A DNA stretch of 64,000 bases from NCBI GenBank assembly GCA_902765735.1, contig CACXBB010000001.1:24638-88637 (forward strand), read 5' to 3'. Positions within the stretch are counted from its first letter, which is position 1. Each line of letters starts with the position of its first letter. The notes beneath the pieces are model-generated. The model searched no databases. It was not told the origin of the DNA and was given only the letters and a program-made list of their open reading frames with translations. The position numbers and the translations under genes are program-made. Positions 39,050-50,102 of this stretch are shown here, piece by piece. The DNA is from an uncultured Eubacteriales bacterium (GTDB taxonomy: Bacteria; Bacillota; Clostridia; Christensenellales; Aristaeellaceae).

Positions 39050-40960
39050 TCATTCGGCGCGCTTCAGGGCGTACACGTCCACGCCCCCCTCGGAGAACAC
39101 CAGCGCGCAGTTCTCGGCGTACCAGTCCTCGTCCACGGTGAAGGCGGCGCGCTCGTGGCTGGAAATGTAGGCGTAATCGACGCCGTACTCCTCAAACAGC
39201 GCCGCGCACTCCGCGGGCTGCTCCAGCATGCGCTGCTCGTCGTAGCGCTGGCGGCTGTAATCGATGCCGTGGAAGTACAGGTAGCTGCCGGTGCCGCACA
39301 CGATGTCCCGCCCGGTCAGCGCGGCCACGGCGTTGTTGTGCTGGTCGCCGGTCAGGAACACGGCGTCGGCGGGGGTGTTTTCCTCGATGAACGCGGCGGC
39401 GCGCACCTCCGGGGCCATAAACAGCCCGTAGGCCGACACCCACTCCCGGGCGATGGTCAGCGCCCCGGACAGCGTCGAGACCAGCATGAACGCCGCCGCC
39501 AGCAGACAGCGCCCCCGCAGCCCCCTGAGCTGCCGGAAGAGGCGCACCAGATACAGCCCCATGGCCGGCATCATGACCATGTAGGCCACGTAGAACAGCT
39601 TGTTGTTGTCGTATTCGTTGGGCTGGAACTGTATGAACTCCGCCGTGACGTAGATCAAGAGCGCCCCCAGCCCCAGCGCCCGCCGGAGCGGCTTTGTGTC
39701 GGGGTCGTCAAACAGCGCGGCGGGGACCATCAACAGCCAGATCAGCCCCACGTTCTTCACCCAGAACCACACGTAACCGTCGATCAGCCGCCCGTTGTCC
39801 AGGTTGTTGACCCAGTTGAACCGGATGCGCAGGGAACCGCCGTGGACCGTCTGGGGCACCGACCAGGTGAGCAGCTGCGGCGCGGCCAGCATCACGGCGA
39901 TCAGGCCGTACACCGCGTAGCGCTTCAGCACGTCCGGCCGGTCCTCCTCATGGATCAGCCCGTGGATCATCGCCCCCAGGCTCAGAAGCCCCAGCGCCAG
40001 GAAGGAGTGGGTGTGGATCATGGGCAGCGCGCCCGCCCACACGCCCAGCGCGACGCCCTCGGCCATCCGGCGCTCCCGGATCACGTTTAAAAGCATCCAC
40101 AGCGCCGGGATCAGCGCCATCCAGCCGCACAGCAGCGTCCGCTGGGGGATCATCATGTCGCAGATCACGTTCACCCAGCGCAGGTTGAGCTCCGGCTGGT
40201 TGGTGGGGGTCTTGTAGAAGCCGGTGAAGATCTCGTGAAACGCGGTGGCGTCGCGGCCCACACGGTCCAGAGGGTAGATGAAGCCCAGCCCGCCGTTGAT
40301 GAACATCAGCGCCGTGGCGACGACCGTCGCGGCGGCGGAGCGGGTCAGCGACCAGGTGAATATCACGAAGCCCGTGAACACCAGGCACAGCATCAGCGTG
40401 CCCGTGACCGCGAAGGCTTGGGCAAGGTCCGTCCCGAACAGCAGCATCGTGGTGGCCATGCTGTCCGCCAGGAACGGATAGCCCAGCAGCGCCCCCGGCA
40501 GCAGCGAGTAGTGCGGGGGGAAGGCGGCGTTTCTGAGGGACGTGGCGATGCCCAGGTGCAGGCACAGGTCGCCGTAGGTGGACTGGCCCACCCACAGCGC
40601 GCCGTCGATGTTGCGCAGGGTGTGGGTGTACTCCAGATAGCCCCCGAGCACCGTCAGCGGCAGCACCAGCGCGATAAACAGCCACCAGGGCGCGTCCGTC
40701 CAGCGCTTCTCGCGGGGCTTTTTGCGCGTTGCAAGCTGCGTCCCCGCCGCAAGCGCCGCCGCCGTCAAAAGGCCCATGAGCTGTGCCGTCCGGGTGAACC
40801 GCAGCGCGAAGGCGTACAGCGCCGGGAGCCACATCATCATGATCAGCCCCGCGCACAGCCCCAGCCACAGCCGGGTCAGCCGGTCCCGCCGGTAAAACAC
40901 GCCGTCCATGAGCGCCACGCCGCATAACAGGTAGAGCCCAAGTATCAGAAATCCCGTCAT
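39050..40960 (-). CDS. Polytopic membrane protein, GT-C-like layout
   Basis: 636 residues with roughly 12 hydrophobic helices, then a C-terminal soluble domain of about 110 residues (from AAAFIEENTPADAVFLTG). Aspartates in the first outside loop (YGDLCLHLGI near residue 130) and this layout resemble GT-C membrane glycosyltransferases, but no diagnostic motif is certain. No sugar-polymer genes adjoin it. I do not assign a function. Confidence 0.65.
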   Translation of the reverse strand: MTGFLILGLYLLCGVALMDGVFYRRDRLTRLWLGLCAGLIMMMWLPALYAFALRFTRTAQLMGLLTAAALAAGTQLATRKKPREKRWTDAPWWLFIALVLPLTVLGGYLEYTHTLRNIDGALWVGQSTYGDLCLHLGIATSLRNAAFPPHYSLLPGALLGYPFLADSMATTMLLFGTDLAQAFAVTGTLMLCLVFTGFVIFTWSLTRSAAATVVATALMFINGGLGFIYPLDRVGRDATAFHEIFTGFYKTPTNQPELNLRWVNVICDMMIPQRTLLCGWMALIPALWMLLNVIRERRMAEGVALGVWAGALPMIHTHSFLALGLLSLGAMIHGLIHEEDRPDVLKRYAVYGLIAVMLAAPQLLTWSVPQTVHGGSLRIRFNWVNNLDNGRLIDGYVWFWVKNVGLIWLLMVPAALFDDPDTKPLRRALGLGALLIYVTAEFIQFQPNEYDNNKLFYVAYMVMMPAMGLYLVRLFRQLRGLRGRCLLAAAFMLVSTLSGALTIAREWVSAYGLFMAPEVRAAAFIEENTPADAVFLTGDQHNNAVAALTGRDIVCGTGSYLYFHGIDYSRQRYDEQRMLEQPAECAALFEEYGVDYAYISSHERAAFTVDEDWYAENCALVFSEGGVDVYALKRAE

Positions 40961-41042
40961 AAATGCCTCCGTCCGCCGCGCCCCGCGCGCGTTCCGTCTA
41001 CCATTATAACATCCGTCTTTTTTGCTGTAAAGGAAGCCTCGT

Positions 41043-41098
41043 GAATTATGACCTGAAAGTCATAATTCCACATAATTATGTCAATCAACTGTCATAAT
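41043..41098. promoter_or_regulatory. Two tandem inverted-repeat operator sites
   Basis: First site GAATTATGAC-6 nt-GTCATAATTC (41043-41052, 41059-41068), second ATTATGTC-8 nt-GTCATAAT (41075-41082, 41091-41098). Centres are 31 bp apart, about three helical turns. They lie in an AT-rich island between divergent genes (308-bp gap 40961-41268). Confidence 0.6.
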
Positions 41099-41194
41099 GA
41101 AGTTATGTATATTTCGAGCGTATTGTGGTATATTACATATAAATTGCGACATGTGTAAAAGAAAATACGATACTATTCCGATCAGCCGCGAAAC

Positions 41195-41223
41195 TTGAAA
41201 TGCAACAAACCATGCGATAAAAT
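41195..41223 (+). promoter_or_regulatory. Promoter of the Ig-domain protein
   Basis: TTGAAA (41195-41200), 17 nt, TAAAAT (41218-41223). Confidence 0.7.
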
Positions 41224-41268
41224 AATAGCAGTTACGAATGAATACATGTGCTATTGGAGGAGTTTGGC

Positions 41269-41739
41269 GTGAAGATGCGTTTTGCAAGATTGTTTGCAAT
41301 CGTTGTGGTTGCGCTTTTGAGCATAAATGCCTGTGCCTTCGCCCAGAGCGCGATCGATACGACGGTGGTCATGCGGGTGTCCCATATGACGCAGAACGCC
41401 GTGGTGGACGCGGGGGAGGACCTGTCCATCGAGGTCAACATCGATGGCGTGACGCCGGAGGCCTACCAGTGGTACTTCAACGACGCGCCGATCCAGGGCG
41501 CGACCCAGAAGGTGCTCAACATCGTCGATGCCCAGCCGGAGGACGCGGGCGTGTACCGCCTGGACGCCTTTGACGGCGACGGCAACATGGCCGTCAGCAT
41601 GGACATCGCCGCCCGCGTGGTGGAGAACGCGGTGCCCCAGTCCGGGGACAGCTCCATGCCGGTGGGCTATGCCTTCGCGGGCATCGCGCTGTGCGGCCTG
41701 ATGATGGCTGCCCTGCTGCGCCGCCGGGCGATGCTGTAA
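41269..41739 (+). CDS. Secreted Ig-domain surface protein with C-terminal anchor
   Basis: 156 residues. Signal peptide to about residue 26 (AFA-QS), then one immunoglobulin-like domain with the core Trp in YQWYFND and the Tyr corner DAGVYRL. The C-terminal tail has VPQSGD, a hydrophobic helix and LRRRAML, the shape of a sortase sorting signal with a non-standard motif. GTG 41269 is preferred as start because GGAGGAG is 6 nt upstream. It precedes tgt but is separated from it by a terminator. Function unknown; a surface binding role is inferred. Confidence 0.75.
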   Translation: MKMRFARLFAIVVVALLSINACAFAQSAIDTTVVMRVSHMTQNAVVDAGEDLSIEVNIDGVTPEAYQWYFNDAPIQGATQKVLNIVDAQPEDAGVYRLDAFDGDGNMAVSMDIAARVVENAVPQSGDSSMPVGYAFAGIALCGLMMAALLRRRAML

Positions 41740-42942
<1,203 letters not shown>

Positions 42943-42944
42943 CC

Positions 42945-43008
42945 CCAGGCTGCGCCTGGAGGCAATCGCTACCGCGCCAGGCTGCGCCTGGAGGCAATCG
43001 CTGCCGCG
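42945..43008 (+). repeat. Two tandem copies of a 32-bp repeat (class C)
   Basis: Two nearly identical 32-bp units beginning CCAGGCTGCGCCTGGAGGCA, 2 nt after the tgt stop. Each contains the palindrome CCAGGC-TGC-GCCTGG. Inverted copies lie at 43463-43526. Confidence 0.9.
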
Positions 43009-43016
43009 CCATATAC

Positions 43017-43057
43017 TTCGACCCCTTGCGCCACTGATTCAAGCGCAAGGGGTCGAA
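43017..43057 (+). other. Constant-loop hairpin 1
   Basis: Perfect 15-bp stem (TTCGACCCCTTGCGC) with 11-nt loop CACTGATTCAA; read on the minus strand the loop is TTGAATCAGTG. There is no U-tract after it. Confidence 0.85.
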
Positions 43058-43093
43058 CGTTGCATTTCTGATACATCGGACATCGAAGCCATC

Positions 43094-43122
43094 CAGCCGC
43101 CCCGTCGATCATGGGGCGGCTG
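43094..43122. other. Hairpin with 10-bp GC stem
   Basis: CAGCCGCCCC / GGGGCGGCTG with loop GTCGATCAT; the loop does not clearly belong to the constant-loop set. Confidence 0.6.
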
Positions 43123-43226
43123 TCTGTGTTGTCTCTGAGGTGATTCGGAGGATTAAATACGGTTCTTTATGTTTTTTTGTTATGGAATACAGGATGACCT
43201 TTTCCGTCTGGCCGCAGGTGACCATC

Positions 43227-43293
43227 GTAGGGGCGCCCAATGGGCGCCCGCCCGACACGAAGTATTCGCGGACGCCATGAATGGCGTCCCTAC
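43227..43293. repeat. Class A dispersed palindromic repeat
   Basis: GTAGGGGCGCCCAATGGGCG start, GACGCCATGAATGGCGTCCC and CTAC end; a fragment CGCATCGCCGCCCCT follows to 43317. Confidence 0.8.
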
Positions 43294-43342
43294 GGCGAAC
43301 AGCGCATCGCCGCCCCTGTGGAGGATGCCGGATAACACAACA

Positions 43343-43381
43343 CAGCCTTCTGACCCTTGAATCTATGGGGTCAGAAGGCTG
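43343..43381 (+). other. Constant-loop hairpin 2
   Basis: Perfect 14-bp stem (CAGCCTTCTGACCC) with 11-nt loop TTGAATCTATG; the stem is unrelated to hairpins 1 and 3. Confidence 0.85.
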
Positions 43382-43415
43382 GTTTAGTACAATGGCACAT
43401 TGATGATGCTGCGAA

Positions 43416-43452
43416 GGAGATTTGCCCCTTGGATCTATGGGGGCAAATCTCC
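43416..43452 (+). other. Constant-loop hairpin 3
   Basis: Perfect 13-bp stem (GGAGATTTGCCCC) with 11-nt loop TTGGATCTATG. Confidence 0.85.
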
Positions 43453-43462
43453 GATAATACGT

Positions 43463-43526
43463 CGCGGCAGCGAATGCCTCCAGGCGCAGCCTGGCGCGGC
43501 AGCGAATGCCTCCAGGCGCAGCCTGG
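43463..43526 (-). repeat. Two tandem class C repeats, inverted
   Basis: Two 32-bp units, inverse of those at 42945-43008 (one base change in each), with the start of a third unit to 43539, ending just before the rbsC-type stop codon. Confidence 0.9.
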
Positions 43527-43558
43527 CGCGGCAGCGATTGGCCGCCGGCACTGCCGGC

Positions 43559-44511
43559 TTAGCCGGCCTTCTTGCGGGAGCGCAGGAAGTCGGTGTACAC
43601 GGCCAGCAGTATGACCGCGCCCTTGATGATGTACTGCCAGTCGGAGTTGACGCCCATCAGGTTCAGGCCGTTGTTCAGAATGCCGATGATGAGCACGCCG
43701 ATCAGTGTGCCGCCCAGCTTGCCTGAGCCGCCGGACATGGACGTGCCGCCGACGACCACGGCCGCGATGGCGTCCATCTCAGCGCCGTCGCCGGAGGTGC
43801 AGGTGCCGGAGTACAGGCGGGAGGCGATGGTGATGCCGGCCAGACCGGCCATCAGGCCGCTGAAGCTGAACACGACGAACTTGACCTTGGAGGTGGAGAT
43901 ACCGGAGAACTTCGCCGCGGTGTCGTTGCCGCCCACGGCGTAGATGTGTCGCCCGATCCGCGTGCGGTTCAGGAACAGCACCGACACGATGAACACGATG
44001 GTCATGGTGATGACCGGGGTGGGGATGCCCGCCACGTAGCCCGCGCCCAGGAACTTCCAGGCGTCGGTCATGCAGCGGATGGGCTTGCCGCCGGAGTACA
44101 CGTAGGCGATGCCCTTGGCGATGTTCATGGAGGCCAGCGTGACGATGAACGGCGGGATCTGGGTCTTTGCGATCACGAGGCCGTTGAGCAGGCCGAAGAT
44201 GACGCCGGACATGATGGCGATGAGTATGCCGACGATCTCAGGCATGCCGTGCCAGACGACCGCGGCGGCGCCCAGCACGCCGGACATGGCGATGATGGAG
44301 CCGACGGACAGGTCGATGCCGCCCAGTATGATGACCATGGTCATGCCGCAGGCCAGCATCAGGTTGGTGGAGCTCTGGCGGAGCACGTTGAAGATGTTGG
44401 TCTTGGTCAGAAACGTGGTGTGGGTTCTGGGAAACACATACAGGAAGAGGATCATGAACGCCAGAGCCGCGATGATTCCCAGATTGTCCTTGAAATAGCG
44501 CTTTACCTTGG

Positions 44512-44515
<4 letters not shown>
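43559..44515 (-). CDS. rbsC: Sugar ABC transporter permease (RbsC/MglC type)
   Basis: 318 residues, 8-10 helices, with the RbsC-family sequence GGIDLSVGSIIAMSG and the late loop AIAAVVVGGTSMSGGSG. The start overlaps the upstream ATPase gene by 4 nt. The sugar (ribose, galactose, xylose or other) is not decided by sequence; the symbol marks the family, not the substrate. Confidence 0.9.
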
Positions 44516-46059
<1,544 letters not shown>

Positions 46060-46092
46060 TGACTATCACCACCGTTATTCATACTGTTGGAA

Positions 46093-46160
46093 TAGGGGCG
46101 CCGATCCGACGCCTGCCGTTGTGGCCTGCCACGGGGCGGGCGGCGCATCGCCGCCCCTAC
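46093..46160. repeat. Class A dispersed repeat
   Basis: TAGGGGCGCCGATCCGACGC left end and GGGCGGCGCATCGCCGCCCC right end around a short central spacer, between the binding-protein and ATPase genes of the sugar transporter. Confidence 0.75.
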
Positions 46161-46188
46161 GTGTGATGACGATGCCATCATTCGGAAA

Positions 46189-46219
46189 GGGGCTTTGCCC
46201 TCGGTGAGAACAAAGCCCC
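46189..46219 (-). terminator. Hairpin after the sugar-binding protein gene
   Basis: GGGGCTTTG / CAAAGCCCC with a 13-nt loop. The weak U-rich exit suggests partial termination, giving more binding protein than membrane subunits. Confidence 0.5.
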
Positions 46220-46267
46220 GTTGAATCAACACTGGGTCACAAACGAAGCGTACCCGTTGACGTCAGC

Positions 46268-47179
46268 TTATTGCCAGCCGCCGTTGTTGTACTCGTCGAT
46301 GTTGTCGCTGTTGATCATGAAGGTCGGGATCGGATAGCGCGCTTCGACGCTGTCGGGATCTTCCTTCCACTGATAGTACAGCTCGGCGATGGTCTTGCCG
46401 ATGGTCATGGGGGACTGAGCGCCGGTGCCGGTGACCTTGCCCTCAGCGATCATGGCCTTGATGTCGGGGGAGCCGTCAACGCCGTAGATCAGGCAGCTGG
46501 AGCCGGCGGCGTCAGCAGCCGCGGCAGCGCCCAGAGCGGTCGGATCGTTGCCGCCGAAGATGGCGACGGCGTCGGGATGGGCGGTCAGGGCGTCGGTGCC
46601 GTTCAGGTTGCCCTGCTCCTGGTTGCCCATGCAGTCGATCTGGGAAACCACTTCGAAGCCGTGGCCTTCGATGGCGTCCAGGAAGCCGTTGGTGCGGTCA
46701 ACGACGGACTGCATCGTGGGGGAATCCAGCACGATGATGGGGCCGCCGTCGGGGCACTTCGCAACCAGGTCCTCGCCGCAGACCTTGCCGGCGTTGTAGT
46801 TATCGGAGCCCGCATAGGTCACCAGATACTGCATCTCGGTCACTTCGGTGTCGAAGCCGAACATCGGGATGCCAGCCTCCTGCAGCTTGTCCAGCGCGGG
46901 GGTGATGCCGTCGCGGTCAACGGGGTTGATGAAAATCGCAACGATGCCCTGGGAGATCAGGTCTTCGATCAGGGACAGCTGCTTTTCATTGCTGTTCTGG
47001 GGGTCCAGGGAGATCAGCTCGTCGCCGTTGGCCTCAACGACCTCGCGGATGGAGCCTTCCAGCGCTACGAAGAAGGGGTTGGTGCCGTCCATGCAGGTGT
47101 AGCCGATCTTGTCAGCCATCGCCGCGGTGCAGCCGAGCACCATAGCCAGAGCCAGAACCAGTACGAGAACTTTCTTCAT
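46268..47179 (-). CDS. rbsB: Sugar ABC transporter substrate-binding protein (RbsB type)
   Basis: 303 residues. Signal peptide of about 22 residues with either a lipobox-like VLGC or a cleavage after AMA. The mature part starts KIGYTCMDGTNPFFVALEGS, the type I fold of ribose/galactose binding proteins, and has INPVDRDGITPAL and FGGNDPTALGA. First gene of the operon, with a perfect-consensus promoter. Ligand not assignable. Confidence 0.9.
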   Translation of the reverse strand: MKKVLVLVLALAMVLGCTAAMADKIGYTCMDGTNPFFVALEGSIREVVEANGDELISLDPQNSNEKQLSLIEDLISQGIVAIFINPVDRDGITPALDKLQEAGIPMFGFDTEVTEMQYLVTYAGSDNYNAGKVCGEDLVAKCPDGGPIIVLDSPTMQSVVDRTNGFLDAIEGHGFEVVSQIDCMGNQEQGNLNGTDALTAHPDAVAIFGGNDPTALGAAAAADAAGSSCLIYGVDGSPDIKAMIAEGKVTGTGAQSPMTIGKTIAELYYQWKEDPDSVEARYPIPTFMINSDNIDEYNNGGWQ

Positions 47180-47204
47180 GGGGTGTTCCTCCTTTTTATT
47201 TCCA

Positions 47205-47219
47205 ACAGACCGCGTCTGT
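47205..47219. promoter_or_regulatory. Candidate operator in the rbsB leader
   Basis: ACAGAC-CGC-GTCTGT palindrome between the promoter and the rbsB ribosome site; the size fits a LacI/GalR-type site, but no such regulator gene is in the window. Confidence 0.4.
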
Positions 47220-47282
47220 CGGTGTTCGTTTTAAAACTACCGTCAGAATAGACATGATTCGGCGGTGGTTTTCAACATATTT

Positions 47283-47311
47283 ATTATAAAATCAAGATTG
47301 GGTTTTGTCAA
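47283..47311 (-). promoter_or_regulatory. Promoter of the sugar transporter operon
   Basis: Minus strand TTGACA (47306-47311), 17 nt, TATAAT (47283-47288): both elements perfect. Confidence 0.9.
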
Positions 47312-47342
47312 TACGCTTTTTTGTCCCGGTATAAATCCGTGG

Positions 47343-47371
47343 TTGAAATATGGCGTGAGATCGGCTATAAT
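47343..47371 (+). promoter_or_regulatory. Promoter of the 190-aa membrane protein gene
   Basis: TTGAAA (47343-47348), 17 nt, TATAAT (47366-47371). Confidence 0.75.
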
Positions 47372-47417
47372 TGAATTGTGACATCCATCCGATATGTAAT
47401 TGAAAGGAATGTGTATC

Positions 47418-47990
47418 ATGAAGACCTACCGCCCCTACTGCGCCGGATTCATCCTGCTGTATGCGCTCATCGGCCTAAGCCTGGTGGACGCGGGCTACTC
47501 GCTTTACTGCTCGATCACCGGCACCGGCAACCAGTTCATGCAGAGCTTCTCCTTCTTCTCCTATCTGATCGCCGCCATGGGCCTGGGCTACGGCTGGATG
47601 TACGTGCGCGCGAAGGTCTGCATCGACGACAAGAACCTGCGCATCGCCTTCCCGGCCAACATCCGTCCCGCGGACGGCGCCCCGCGCGCCATGATCCTCT
47701 ACCGCCAGGGCCCCAACGACTTAAAGCTCATCGACAAGACCTTCGCCCTGAAAAGCATCGAGCGCTACGGCTACGTGGAGGACCTGGGCTACTCCCGGGT
47801 GGACCAGACCGGCGCCGACGCCAAGTCGCCGCTGTTTCCCGTGCACGAGGTCTGCTTCCTCACCAAGGAGGGCAAGCGCTACCACATGAACGCCGCCATC
47901 TACTCCAAAAAGCAGCGCACCGCCATATTCAACGACATCCGCACAGCCACCGGCATCGAGCCGGAGGGAAGTCTCAAAAAGGAGCTGTAA
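47418..47990 (+). CDS. Membrane protein of unknown function (190 aa)
   Basis: Two hydrophobic helices (about residues 8-30 and 42-62) followed by a soluble domain of about 125 residues with alternating charge (KVCIDDKNLRIAF, YGYVEDLGYSR). The layout resembles a small PH-like membrane-associated protein, but no motif is recognised. ATG 47418 is chosen over ATG 47409, which abuts the AAAGGA site. It is monocistronic with a strong promoter. Confidence 0.75.
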   Translation: MKTYRPYCAGFILLYALIGLSLVDAGYSLYCSITGTGNQFMQSFSFFSYLIAAMGLGYGWMYVRAKVCIDDKNLRIAFPANIRPADGAPRAMILYRQGPNDLKLIDKTFALKSIERYGYVEDLGYSRVDQTGADAKSPLFPVHEVCFLTKEGKRYHMNAAIYSKKQRTAIFNDIRTATGIEPEGSLKKEL

Positions 47991-48082
47991 TATCACCGCT
48001 CAACCCTTGCAATTGTCCCGCGTTTGTTGTAAACTGATATTGTAACACATTTTTTAAACTGTTCAACGGAGGTAATCGAAAC

Positions 48083-48292
48083 ATGACCACGATCAACAAG
48101 CAGATGAGCATCGGCGAGGTGCTGCAGATCGACCGCACCACCGCCCCCATCATGATGGAATACGGCATGCACTGCATGGGCTGCCCCTTCAGCCAGATGG
48201 AGAGCCTGGAGATGGGCTGCGCCGCCCACGGCACCGACGCCGACGAGCTGGTGAAGAAGCTGAACGAATATCTGGCTTCGAAAGAGGCTTAA
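48083..48292 (+). CDS. DUF1858 protein with redox-type CxxC
   Basis: 69 residues, full DUF1858 domain: ISIGEVLQ-like N-terminus, then MMEYGMHCMGCPFSQMESL and a C-terminal helix. The domain is known from proteins associated with hybrid-cluster and ScdA/YtfE-type iron-sulfur repair; the CMGC pair suggests metal or disulfide chemistry. GGAGG lies upstream of the ATG. It is followed 27 nt later by the phosphomutase gene. Confidence 0.85.
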   Translation: MTTINKQMSIGEVLQIDRTTAPIMMEYGMHCMGCPFSQMESLEMGCAAHGTDADELVKKLNEYLASKEA

Positions 48293-48319
48293 TAACGATA
48301 CGAACGGAGGTTATGCCCC

Positions 48320-50044
48320 ATGGATCCCATGAAGCTCTACGAGCAGTGGCTCAAGGATTACGCGGACGACCCGGAAACCGTGGCCGACCTGATGGCCATC
48401 AAGGATGACCCCAAGGAGATCGAGGATCGCTTCTACCGCGAATTGGAGTTCGGCACCGCCGGCATGCGCGGCGTGCTGGGTGCGGGCACCAACCGGCTGA
48501 ACATCTACAACGTGCGCCGGGCGACCCGGGCGCTTGCGAAGTACATCCTCACCACCCCCGACGGCGCGCAGCGCGGCGTGGCCATCGCCTACGACTCCCG
48601 CAACAAGTCCGACGTGTTCGCCAGGGAGACCGCGCTGGTGCTGGCCAACTCCGGCGTGAAGGCGTTCCTGTTCGAGAGCCTGCGGCCCGTGCCGGTGCTG
48701 TCCTTCACCGTCCGCCACCTGAACTGCATCGGCGGCGTGGTCATCACCGCGTCCCACAACCCCAGGCAGTACAACGGCTACAAGGTCTACTGGTCCGACG
48801 GCGGCCAGATGCCCCCGGAGTCCGTCAAGGGCATCACCGACCGGCTGCCCGACACCACCGACGCCGAGTCCCTGCCCATGGACGAGAAGGAAGCTCTCGA
48901 AAAGGGCCTGCTGACCTACATCGGCAAGGAGGTGGACGACGCCTACATCGCCGCCATCAAGAAGCTGTCCGTCAACCCCGAGCTGGCCAGGGAGATGGGC
49001 AAGACCCTCAAGATCGTCTACACCCCGCTGCACGGCTCCGGCAACATCCCGGTGCGCCGCATCTTCAAGGAGATCGGCATGGAGAACGTGTACGTGGTGC
49101 CCGAGCAGGAGCTGCCCGACGGCAACTTCCCCACCGTGGTCGTGCCGAACCCCGAGGACCCCAGGGCCTTCAAGCTGGCGCTGGAGATGCAGCAGAAGCT
49201 GGGCGCGGACCTGTGCGTGGGCACCGACCCCGACTGCGACCGCGTGGGCATCGCCTGCATGACCGACAAGGGCGTCAGGCTCTTAAACGGCAACCAGATC
49301 GGCTGCATACTGCTGCACTACATCCTCTCCCAGAAGAAGGAGCGCGGCGAGCTGCCCGCCAACGCCGCCGCCGTGACCACCATCGTGTCCACCGAGATGG
49401 CCCGCGCCATCGCCGAGGACTACGGCTGCAAGCTCATCAAGGTGCTGACCGGCTTCAAGTACATCGGCGAGCAGATCCACATCTTCGAGACCACCGGCTG
49501 CAACACCTTCATGTTCGGCTTTGAGGAGAGCTACGGCTTCCTGTCCGGCACCGACGTCCGCGACAAGGACGGCGTCAACGCCTGCATGCTCATCGCCGAG
49601 GCCGCGAGCTGGTACAAGAAAAAGTACAACAAGACCCTGGCCGACGCCATAGACATACTCTACGAGAAGTACGGCTACTACGGCGACAAGGTGGCCTCCT
49701 TCGAGCTGCCCGGCAAGGACGGCCTGGAGAAGATGAAGCACACCATGGCCGCACTGCGCGAGAACCCGCCGAAGGAGTTCGCCGGCGAGAAGGTCGTGGC
49801 CGTGCGCGACTACCAGACCGGCATCCGCACCGACTGCGACGGCAACACCGAGATCCTGACCCTGCCCAAGTCCAACGTGATGTACTTCGAGCTGGAGAAC
49901 AAGGCCTGGGTGTGCGTTCGGCCCTCCGGCACCGAGCCGAAGATCAAGCTGTACGTCAACGCCGTCTCCAAGAGCGCTGAAAAGACCCAGGAGCTGCTCA
50001 CCGCCTACGCCGACGCGGCGGTCAGGCTGCTGGAGAGCCTGTAA
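48320..50044 (+). CDS. Phosphoglucomutase/phosphomannomutase (alpha-D-phosphohexomutase)
   Basis: 574 residues. Four family sites: phosphoserine loop ITASHNPRQYNGYK, metal loop GTDPDCDRVG, sugar-specificity loop FGFEESYGFL and C-terminal phosphate site RPSGTEPKIKLY. The length fits the long pgcA/PGM2-like bacterial group. It interconverts glucose-1-P and glucose-6-P (possibly also mannose or pentose phosphates), linking glycolysis to wall and polysaccharide precursors. Confidence 0.93.
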   Translation: MDPMKLYEQWLKDYADDPETVADLMAIKDDPKEIEDRFYRELEFGTAGMRGVLGAGTNRLNIYNVRRATRALAKYILTTPDGAQRGVAIAYDSRNKSDVFARETALVLANSGVKAFLFESLRPVPVLSFTVRHLNCIGGVVITASHNPRQYNGYKVYWSDGGQMPPESVKGITDRLPDTTDAESLPMDEKEALEKGLLTYIGKEVDDAYIAAIKKLSVNPELAREMGKTLKIVYTPLHGSGNIPVRRIFKEIGMENVYVVPEQELPDGNFPTVVVPNPEDPRAFKLALEMQQKLGADLCVGTDPDCDRVGIACMTDKGVRLLNGNQIGCILLHYILSQKKERGELPANAAAVTTIVSTEMARAIAEDYGCKLIKVLTGFKYIGEQIHIFETTGCNTFMFGFEESYGFLSGTDVRDKDGVNACMLIAEAASWYKKKYNKTLADAIDILYEKYGYYGDKVASFELPGKDGLEKMKHTMAALRENPPKEFAGEKVVAVRDYQTGIRTDCDGNTEILTLPKSNVMYFELENKAWVCVRPSGTEPKIKLYVNAVSKSAEKTQELLTAYADAAVRLLESL

Positions 50045-50102
50045 GGATTGAACGATCGATCAAGCGGTTGTCAGAAACAAGTATAATACAACCAAACCCG
50101 AC

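Noticed and set aside
39050..40960. Assignment as a named glycosyltransferase
   Set aside because: Only the overall helix layout and C-terminal domain suggest GT-C; no donor- or acceptor-specific motif is visible and the neighbours give no support.
43017..43057. Rho-independent terminator of tgt
   Set aside because: The stem is strong but no U-tract follows, and the loop is shared with two other hairpins of unrelated stem; described as a constant-loop hairpin instead.
43169..43360. Short frames in the tgt-rbsC gap as possible genes
   Set aside because: They run through class A repeats and hairpins, and lack ribosome sites and recognisable products.
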